64,000 nt of DNA from Pikeienuella litoralis. GTDB taxonomy: Bacteria > Pseudomonadota > Alphaproteobacteria > Rhodobacterales > Rhodobacteraceae. Position 1 is the first letter of the stretch, and each line of letters starts with the position of its first letter. The notes under the pieces are model-generated. The model was not told the DNA's origin. It was given only the letters and a program-made list of their open reading frames with translations, and searched no databases. Shown piece after piece: positions 58,270-64,000 of the stretch. The position numbers and the translations under genes were made by a program. The stretch is taken from assembly GCF_037646705.1 (NCBI RefSeq), contig NZ_JBBHER010000002.1, forward strand, positions 434,001-498,000. The letters are read 5' to 3'.

Positions 58270-59600
58270 GCGGGCTTTTTGGGACGGACGGAGTTCGGGG
58301 CGAGGCCAATCGCGGGGTGATGACGGCGGAGACGGCGATGAAGCTGGCCATGGCCGCCGGCCGCTACTTCACCCGCGGGACGCATCGCCACCGGGTGGTG
58401 ATCGGCAAGGACCCGCGGCTTTCGGGCTACATGATCGAAGGCGCGATGGAGGCCGGCTTCACCTCCGTCGGCATGGAGGTCCTGCTGACGGGCCCGATCC
58501 CGACGCCCGGCATCGGCATGCTGACCCGCTCGATGCGCGCGGATATCGGCGTGATGATATCGGCGTCGCACAACCCCTACACCGACAATGGGGTGAAGTT
58601 CTTCGGCCCTGACGGCTACAAGCTCTCGGATGAGGACGAGTTGGCGATCGAGGCGTTGATGGACACGCCCCGTCTCGCCGCAGCGACCGATATCGGCCGC
58701 GCGATCCAGATCGAGGACGCCGTGGGCCGCTATATCGAGATCGCCAAGGCGAGCTTTCCGAAAACGTTGTCGCTCGACGGGCTGAAGATCGTGGTCGATT
58801 GCGCCAACGGCGCCGCCTACAAGACCGCGCCGACCGTGCTTTGGGAGCTGGGGGCCGAGGTGCTGCCGCTCGCCGTCAGCCCGGACGGGCGCAATATCAA
58901 CCGCAATTGCGGCTCCACCTATCCGAAGACCTGCGCCGACTGGGTGGTCGCCAATGGCGCGGATATCGGCGTCGCGCTGGATGGCGACGCCGACCGCGTG
59001 ATCCTGATCGACGAGACCGGGCGCGTCGTCGATGGCGACCAGATCATCGGCCTGATCGCGGACGCCTGGCGCGCAGACGGACGCCTGGTCGGGGGCGGAG
59101 TGGTGACGACGGTCATGTCGAACATAGGGCTGGAGCGGATGCTGGAAGGGGTCGGCCTCAACCTGTTCCGCACCCCGGTCGGGGACCGCAACGTCGTGGC
59201 GGAGATGCGCGCGCGCGGCCTGAATGTCGGCGGCGAGCAGTCCGGCCATGTGGTTCTCTCCGACTATGCGACGACCGGCGACGGGCTGATCGCGGCGCTT
59301 CAGGTGATGGCGGCGATGCAGGCGCGGGGGCGCCCGGCTTCGGAGGTTTGCGCGATGTTCACGGCGATGCCGCAGATTCTGGAGAATATCCGTTTCGACG
59401 CCAGCAATGGCGACCCGCTGGAAGCGGTGTCGGTCCGCGCCGCGATCCGCGAAAGCGAGGCGCGTCTCGTCGGGTCCGGGCGGCTCCTGATCCGGAAATC
59501 CGGCACCGAGCCTCTGATCCGGGTGATGGCGGAGGGCGACGACGAGGCGCTGATCCGGTCCGTCGTCGCGGCGATCGCGGCTGAGGTCGCCGCCGCCTGA
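58266..59600 (+). CDS. glmM: Phosphoglucosamine mutase
   Basis: A 444-residue enzyme making glucosamine 1-phosphate from glucosamine 6-phosphate for peptidoglycan and LPS. The phosphoserine is S101 in ISASHNPYTDNGVKFF, the metal loop is DGDADR, the sugar-binding loop is GGEQSGH, and the phosphate-binding block is RKSGTEPLIRVM. The folP-glmM linkage is common in bacteria. A hairpin lies 39 bp after the stop. Confidence 0.95.
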   Translation: MSGLFGTDGVRGEANRGVMTAETAMKLAMAAGRYFTRGTHRHRVVIGKDPRLSGYMIEGAMEAGFTSVGMEVLLTGPIPTPGIGMLTRSMRADIGVMISASHNPYTDNGVKFFGPDGYKLSDEDELAIEALMDTPRLAAATDIGRAIQIEDAVGRYIEIAKASFPKTLSLDGLKIVVDCANGAAYKTAPTVLWELGAEVLPLAVSPDGRNINRNCGSTYPKTCADWVVANGADIGVALDGDADRVILIDETGRVVDGDQIIGLIADAWRADGRLVGGGVVTTVMSNIGLERMLEGVGLNLFRTPVGDRNVVAEMRARGLNVGGEQSGHVVLSDYATTGDGLIAALQVMAAMQARGRPASEVCAMFTAMPQILENIRFDASNGDPLEAVSVRAAIRESEARLVGSGRLLIRKSGTEPLIRVMAEGDDEALIRSVVAAIAAEVAAA

Positions 59601-59638
59601 CCGGTCGCCGGGAGGGGCATGTGACAATTCACACTGCG

Positions 59639-59655
59639 CCGAATCGCCGATTCGG
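59639..59655. terminator. Hairpin between convergent genes
   Basis: CCGAATC-GCC-GATTCGG, a perfect stem between glmM and the convergent TRAP permease gene, without a U-tract. It may end transcription from both sides. Confidence 0.5.
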
Positions 59656-59790
59656 TCATTGATGCGTCGGAGGGGGATGTGGGCGGCGCCCATCCGGCTC
59701 GCGGGGCGGGAAGCAGGGTGGGCGTCGTCAATTGTCAGACTGAGAGCTTCGCCCGCCGACCGGCGGACGACAGGGTGGTGAGAATCGCCG

Positions 59791-61752
59791 TCAGGCCGGG
59801 TTGGCGCGCGCCGCGCGCCCGTTCATGGCGGCGATGATCACAGCCGGCGCCGAGAGCGCTACGCCAAGGCCGAAGAGAAGCCCTTGCGAAAGACCGAGCA
59901 CGCCTCCGCCCGGCATCGCGAGGCAGAACCCGCCAATCCCGAGCGTGACCCGGAGGGTCATGCCGAGCGGCCCGGAGCCAAGCCCGCCGATGAGGCTCAC
60001 ATAGCCCTGCAACGCGGCCGAGATCAGCCATATCCCGAGGAGCGCGGTGCTCAACGTCAACGCCACCTGGCTGGCGGAGCCTTCGCCGATCAGGGCGGGA
60101 TTGAGCAGGAAGAAGAACGGCACGATATAGATCACGCCGCCGAGACGCATCGCCTCGAGCCCGGTCCGCATCGGGGTCGCGCCGGCCATCGTCGCCGCGG
60201 CGAAAGCGCCAAGCGCGACCGGCGGCGTGATGTAGCTGACCATTCCCCAGTAAAGAATGAAGAGATGCACGGCGAGCTCGTTCAACCCCGTCTGCACCAG
60301 CGCAGGGGCCAGCACCACGGCGAGGAAGATGTAGCACGCGGTCACCGTCATCCCCATGCCGAAGATGAAGGCGGTGAGCGCGCCCATCAGGATCAGCGCG
60401 ATGGTGGAATCGCCGGCGATGAAAATCAGCTCGTTCACCAGCGTGCCGGAAAGTCCGGTGGCGGCGAAGGCGCCGACGATGAGCCCGACCCCGACCAGGA
60501 TCGCCGTCAGCTCCGCCAGCGAGCGGCCGACCCCGACGATCATCGTCCCGAAGCTCGCCAGGCTGAAGCGATGCTGCGGCAGAAGCTGATTGATGAGCAG
60601 AAGAAGCCCGGTCGCGTAGAAGGGCGCGAGCCGCTCCATCCTCAGCGCGATCATCATGTAGATCAGGACCGCGAAAACCAGAACATAGAGCCAGCCCTCG
60701 CGGAAGGCGGCGAGAAGCCGGGGCACGTCTTCGCGCGCCATCCCGCGGAGCCCGCGTCGCGCGGAATAGGAGTCGATCTGCGCGAAAAGCCCGAAATAGA
60801 ACAGGAGAGACGGGATCGCGGCTGCGACGGCGATATCGACATAGGGCCGCGAGAGGAACGAGGCCATGACGAAGGCGGTCGCGCCCATGATCGGCGGCAT
60901 CAGCACGCCCCCGGTGGAGGCGCAGGCCTCCGTGGCCGCGGCGTAACGGGCGGAGAAGCCGGTCTTCTTCATCGCGGGGATCGAAACCGCGCCGGTGGTC
61001 AGGACGTTCGAGATCACCGATCCCGACATCGAGCCCATGAAACCGGAGGCGAAGATCGAGACTTTCGCCGCGCCGCCGCGATACCGCCCGACGAGGGCCA
61101 GCGCGAGATCGTTGAAGAATTTGCCGCCGCCGGTCTGTTGGAGAACGGCGCCGAAGACGATGAACCCGATCACCAGTTCGCCGAAAGCGCGCATCGGAAT
61201 GCCGAAGGAGCTTTCGGAGGAGATCATGTGATAGGGGGCGAGATCCCAGAAAGGCGAGGCGAAGCCCGAGATCGGACCCGGCATCTGGTCGGCGACCGTG
61301 GGGTAGAGCGAAACAAGCAGGACGATGATGAACAGAACCAGTCCGCCTGCGCGCCGCGTCGCCTCCAGGATGAGGATGTAGAGCAGGATCGAGAGCCAGC
61401 GCGCCTCGTCCGGGGCCGCGAACTCCCAGCCCATTTCGAGCGAGCTCTCCGCGGTCCAGACGAAATAGGCGCTGGCGATGAGCGTCAGCGCGAAGAGCGC
61501 CCAGTCATGCCAGCGGGGGCCGCGCGCGCGCTGAAGCGGGAAGGCGAGAAAGGTGAGCGCGATAAACACGCCGGCGAGGACGTAGAGATAGCGCCCCTCG
61601 ATCAGGACGATTCCGAAAATCTGGATATTGAACAGCTGGTAGATCGAGACGGCGATCCCCGCCAGCGTCAGCGTCCCGATCACGGCCCGTGCGGAGAGCG
61701 GCAAGGGCGATGCGGCGACGCCCTCCAATTCGCGGCGCTCGGATGCGTCCAT
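59791..61752 (-). CDS. TRAP transporter fused permease (DctQ-DctM type)
   Basis: A 653-residue membrane protein with the small DctQ-like unit and the large DctM-like unit in one chain. About 16 or more helices are predicted. TRAP-type blocks include SGSVISNVLTTGAVSIPAMK and GGVLMPPIMGATAFVMASFL, and near the end ITPPVALGAFAAATMAGATP. Fused permeases go with TAXI-type binding proteins, and one is encoded just upstream. It uses ion gradients to import an organic acid. ATG 61752 has GGAG upstream; TTG 61755 is not needed. Confidence 0.93.
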   Translation of the reverse strand: MDASERRELEGVAASPLPLSARAVIGTLTLAGIAVSIYQLFNIQIFGIVLIEGRYLYVLAGVFIALTFLAFPLQRARGPRWHDWALFALTLIASAYFVWTAESSLEMGWEFAAPDEARWLSILLYILILEATRRAGGLVLFIIVLLVSLYPTVADQMPGPISGFASPFWDLAPYHMISSESSFGIPMRAFGELVIGFIVFGAVLQQTGGGKFFNDLALALVGRYRGGAAKVSIFASGFMGSMSGSVISNVLTTGAVSIPAMKKTGFSARYAAATEACASTGGVLMPPIMGATAFVMASFLSRPYVDIAVAAAIPSLLFYFGLFAQIDSYSARRGLRGMAREDVPRLLAAFREGWLYVLVFAVLIYMMIALRMERLAPFYATGLLLLINQLLPQHRFSLASFGTMIVGVGRSLAELTAILVGVGLIVGAFAATGLSGTLVNELIFIAGDSTIALILMGALTAFIFGMGMTVTACYIFLAVVLAPALVQTGLNELAVHLFILYWGMVSYITPPVALGAFAAATMAGATPMRTGLEAMRLGGVIYIVPFFFLLNPALIGEGSASQVALTLSTALLGIWLISAALQGYVSLIGGLGSGPLGMTLRVTLGIGGFCLAMPGGGVLGLSQGLLFGLGVALSAPAVIIAAMNGRAARANPA

Positions 61753-61809
61753 CAACTGGTTCTCCGGTTTGAGCTAGGAGCCGGCGCGGCTTCGCCGCGC
61801 CGGCTGAGG

Positions 61810-62937
61810 TCAAAAGACGATATTGAAACCGCCGGCCTTAAGCGCTTCCTTGCGCTTCGCGCCCCAGGCGGCTTCCCAATCGTCCGGGTCTTCCGCCTTC
61901 AACTCTTCCCAGGCCGCGGCGAGGGCGTCCTGCCGCGCGATGAGGTTTTCATTGTGCGCGTCCGCGGCGTCGCTCCAGACGCCGCGCTCCTTGAAGTAGC
62001 GAACGGCGCCGGCGTGATAGGGCACCACCCACTCGAAGTTCTGCTTCTCCAGCGCCCAGCCGCCGATTCCCGGGGAGTTGCCGTCATATTCCGGGAAGAG
62101 TTCAACCATCGCGGCGGTCATGTTGTAGACGAGGTCTTCGTCCTGGGTGTCCATCGCCGTCAGCACCGGATAGGCGTAGGTGGCCGTCGGAGTGCCGGGG
62201 CCGCCGTCGATCGCGGCGCCTACGGTTGCGACCGCCGGGTCGAAGAAGGGCGCGACCGCGCGCATCCGGGCGATGCCCTCGGCGTTGTCCGGGTCGATCG
62301 GGGGCCAGATCAGGCCGCGAGGGCCGGCGGCGGCCTCATAGGCGAGACCGGAATTGGTGGAGGCGAAGCCGGTGTCGACCTGGCCGTTGGTGAGCCCTTT
62401 CCAGCCGGCGCCGAACCCGCCGAACTCGACAACCTCGACGTCGTCGAGCGTGAGGCCGGCATATGCGAGATAGGCCACCGTATTGATGTTGAGCGCGGGC
62501 GCGCCCTTGATCCAGGCGATGCGCTTTCCCTTGAGATCGGAATACTCTTTGACTCCGATATCGCCGGCGACGCCGACCGCGAGCCCGGTCGAGCTGTCGT
62601 TATTCGCGACGAGGACGCGCACCTTCTGCGGGCCCCAGTTCTTCGCGCCGAATTCGAACACACCCTCCTGCGCCATGAAGGAGCCGCCGACGCCGGTGGC
62701 CGAAAACTGGACCTTGCCCTGACGGAGCGGTTCGGTGCGGGAGACGTCGTTCTTGCCGGGCAGAACCCGAAGGCTCATCCCCGTCGCGTTCTGCATCGCG
62801 GCGCCGATGGCCACCGCCTGATTGTAGCCGGCGGAGCCGGTGTCATAGGCGGTCCAGGCCATCTGGTCGGGCAATTCGAAAGACAGAGCCGGGCCCGCGA
62901 CGAGCGCGGCGGCGGCGGCGATAGTGACGAATTTCAT
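61810..62937 (-). CDS. TAXI family TRAP substrate-binding protein
   Basis: A 375-residue periplasmic protein. Signal peptide is MKFVTIAAAAALVAGPALSF. TAXI blocks are WTAYDTGSAGYNQAVAIGAA, RVLPGKNDVSRTEPLRQGKV and the C-terminal YHAGAVRYFKERGVWSD. It delivers solute to the fused permease encoded next, 57 bp on. GGAGG precedes ATG 62937. Ligand unknown. Confidence 0.93.
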   Translation of the reverse strand: MKFVTIAAAAALVAGPALSFELPDQMAWTAYDTGSAGYNQAVAIGAAMQNATGMSLRVLPGKNDVSRTEPLRQGKVQFSATGVGGSFMAQEGVFEFGAKNWGPQKVRVLVANNDSSTGLAVGVAGDIGVKEYSDLKGKRIAWIKGAPALNINTVAYLAYAGLTLDDVEVVEFGGFGAGWKGLTNGQVDTGFASTNSGLAYEAAAGPRGLIWPPIDPDNAEGIARMRAVAPFFDPAVATVGAAIDGGPGTPTATYAYPVLTAMDTQDEDLVYNMTAAMVELFPEYDGNSPGIGGWALEKQNFEWVVPYHAGAVRYFKERGVWSDAADAHNENLIARQDALAAAWEELKAEDPDDWEAAWGAKRKEALKAGGFNIVF

Positions 62938-63003
62938 AGGATCCTCCATGGAACCGCGTCGCTCGCGCGGCTTTAATACACTAAAAACAGGCTTCAAATG
63001 TGA

Positions 63004-63067
63004 GCGCAAGCGAAGATCGCCGCGGGACTCCGGCTGGGAGCTCCGCGGCGATCAAAAGCGCTTGCGC
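63004..63067 (-). terminator. Nested dyad downstream of icd
   Basis: GATCGCCGCGG (63015-63025) pairs perfectly with CCGCGGCGATC (63043-63053) around a further CTCC/GGAG stem; outside this, GCGCAAGCG (63004-63012) pairs with CGCTTGCGC (63059-63067). It lies 24 bp past the icd stop and should end that transcript. Confidence 0.7.
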
Positions 63068-63090
63068 GCGCGCGTCAGGCGACGATCAGG

Positions 63091-64000
63091 TTATCCGATC
63101 GCTTTTTGCAGATTCTCGTCCACCGCGTCCAGGAAGCCTTCGGTGGTGAGCCATTTCTGATCCGAGCCGACGAGGAGCGCGAGATCCTTGGTCATCTTGC
63201 CGCTCTCGACCGTGTCGACGCAGACCTTCTCCAGCGTTTCCGCGAAATGCAGGAGTTTCGCGTTGTCGTCGAGCTTGGCGCGATGCTTCAGCCCGCCGGT
63301 CCAAGCGTAGATCGAGGCGATGGAGTTGGTCGAGGTCGGGTTGCCCTTCTGATGCTCCCGATAGTGGCGGGTCACCGTTCCGTGCGCGGCTTCGGCCTCA
63401 ACCGTCGCGCCGTCCGGCGTCATCAGAACCGACGTCATCAGGCCGAGCGAGCCGAAGCCCTGCGCGACGGTGTCGGACTGAACGTCGCCGTCATAGTTCT
63501 TGCAGGCCCAGACGTAACCGCCTTCCCATTTCATGGCCGACGCCACCATATCGTCGATCAGCCGGTGCTCGTAGGTGATGCCGGCTTTCTTGAACTTGCT
63601 CTCGAACTCCTCCTCGTAAACCTTCTGGAAGAGATCCTTGAAGCGGCCGTCATAGGCCTTGAGGATGGTGTTCTTGGTCGAAAGATAGACCGGCCAGCCA
63701 AGATTGAGGCCGTAATTCATGCTCGCGCGGGCGAAGTCGATGATCGACGCGTCGAGATTGTACATCGCCATGGTGACGCCGGAGCTGGGCGCCTGGAAGA
63801 CCTCCTTCTCGATCACGGCGCCGTCTTCGCCGGTGAACTTGATCGTGAGCTTGCCCGGTCCGGGGAAGAGGAAATCCGTGGCGCGATACTGATCGCCGAA
63901 CGCGTGACGGCCGATGACGATCGGCTTGGTCCAGCCCGGCACCAGCCGCGGCACGTTCCGGCAGATGATCGGCTGACGGAAGATCACGCCGCCGATGATG
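63091..64000 (-). CDS. icd: NADP-dependent isocitrate dehydrogenase, 3' part
   Basis: The frame runs off the right edge, so the N-terminus is missing. The visible 303 residues have the dimeric, eukaryote-like NADP-IDH pattern: FRQPIICRNVPRLVPGWTKP, IVIGRHAFGDQYRATDF, metal-site IDDMVASAMKWEGG, and EAAHGTVTRHYREHQKGNPT with the Arg/His that read the NADP phosphate. It makes 2-oxoglutarate, CO2 and NADPH in the TCA cycle. A strong dyad lies downstream. Confidence 0.95.
   Translation of the reverse strand, partial: IIGGVIFRQPIICRNVPRLVPGWTKPIVIGRHAFGDQYRATDFLFPGPGKLTIKFTGEDGAVIEKEVFQAPSSGVTMAMYNLDASIIDFARASMNYGLNLGWPVYLSTKNTILKAYDGRFKDLFQKVYEEEFESKFKKAGITYEHRLIDDMVASAMKWEGGYVWACKNYDGDVQSDTVAQGFGSLGLMTSVLMTPDGATVEAEAAHGTVTRHYREHQKGNPTSTNSIASIYAWTGGLKHRAKLDDNAKLLHFAETLEKVCVDTVESGKMTKDLALLVGSDQKWLTTEGFLDAVDENLQKAIG

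Noticed and set aside
59620..59633. TGTGA-CAAT-TCACA as a CRP site
   Set aside because: Spacing is 4 bp instead of 6 and it lies between the 3' ends of convergent genes.
59884..62976. Long open frame antisense to the TRAP genes
   Set aside because: No domain; low-complexity charged composition.

Overview
The window is very GC-rich with dense, mostly orthodox genes, and it reads as the chromosome of an alphaproteobacterium of Rhodobacterales type. Support comes from the LivF-type, TRAP/TAXI, opp/dpp-type and polyamine-type ABC transporters, the NDUFS4-like complex I subunit next to tRNA-Arg and uvrB, MeaB, the NADP isocitrate dehydrogenase, LuxI/LuxR quorum sensing, VPLPA-type C-terminal sorting tails and a group III ornithine decarboxylase. 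There is no rRNA, CRISPR array, prophage or transposase. Both edges cut genes: livF on the left and icd on the right.

Layout. 1-4726: the end of livF, then a probable nitric-oxide module. It has a DUF2249 gene, a divergent DUF6522/small-protein pair, and an operon of a small membrane protein, a diheme norC fusion and a 14-helix norB. Three copies of one 21-bp motif lie upstream of these genes, and a strong terminator closes the operon. 4751-9653: meaB with an MFS transporter, and divergent hrpB. 9666-12933: a VPLPA-tailed beta-propeller, ornithine decarboxylase with a speF-like leader, and a GNAT enzyme. 12997-20453: mutS, DUF454, an acyltransferase with an AT-rich leader, tRNA-Arg(TCT), the complex I subunit and uvrB. 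20470-29057: assorted metabolic and envelope genes, including a second VPLPA protein, corA and phnN.

29140-37308: a peptide-type ABC transporter (binding protein, two permeases, fused double ATPase) whose last three genes run into an aldehyde dehydrogenase through 4-bp ATGA overlaps. A class III adenylate cyclase/TPR gene on the other strand splits the binding protein from the permeases. 37369-39885: an OmpA-type protein with reversed domain order, and an Arg/Gln/Glu repeat protein with a peptidoglycan-binding tail. 39963-45197: SDR, P1 peptidase, and a polyamine-type binding protein with two permeases but no ATPase. 45314-49837: an EamA transporter, and an EmrAB-type efflux pair divergent from its likely TetR repressor, with two matching palindromic operators between them.

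49857-54622: SRPBCC protein, aminotransferase, then a quorum-sensing block (XRE regulator, LuxR, LuxI) with a divergent gene of unknown function behind two similar operators. 55077-59600: SDR, formate/nitrite-type transporter, folP-glmM. 59791-64000: TAXI-TRAP transporter and icd.

The parts most worth follow-up are the nitric-oxide module with its shared motif, the quorum-sensing block with its unknown partner gene, and the repeat envelope protein.
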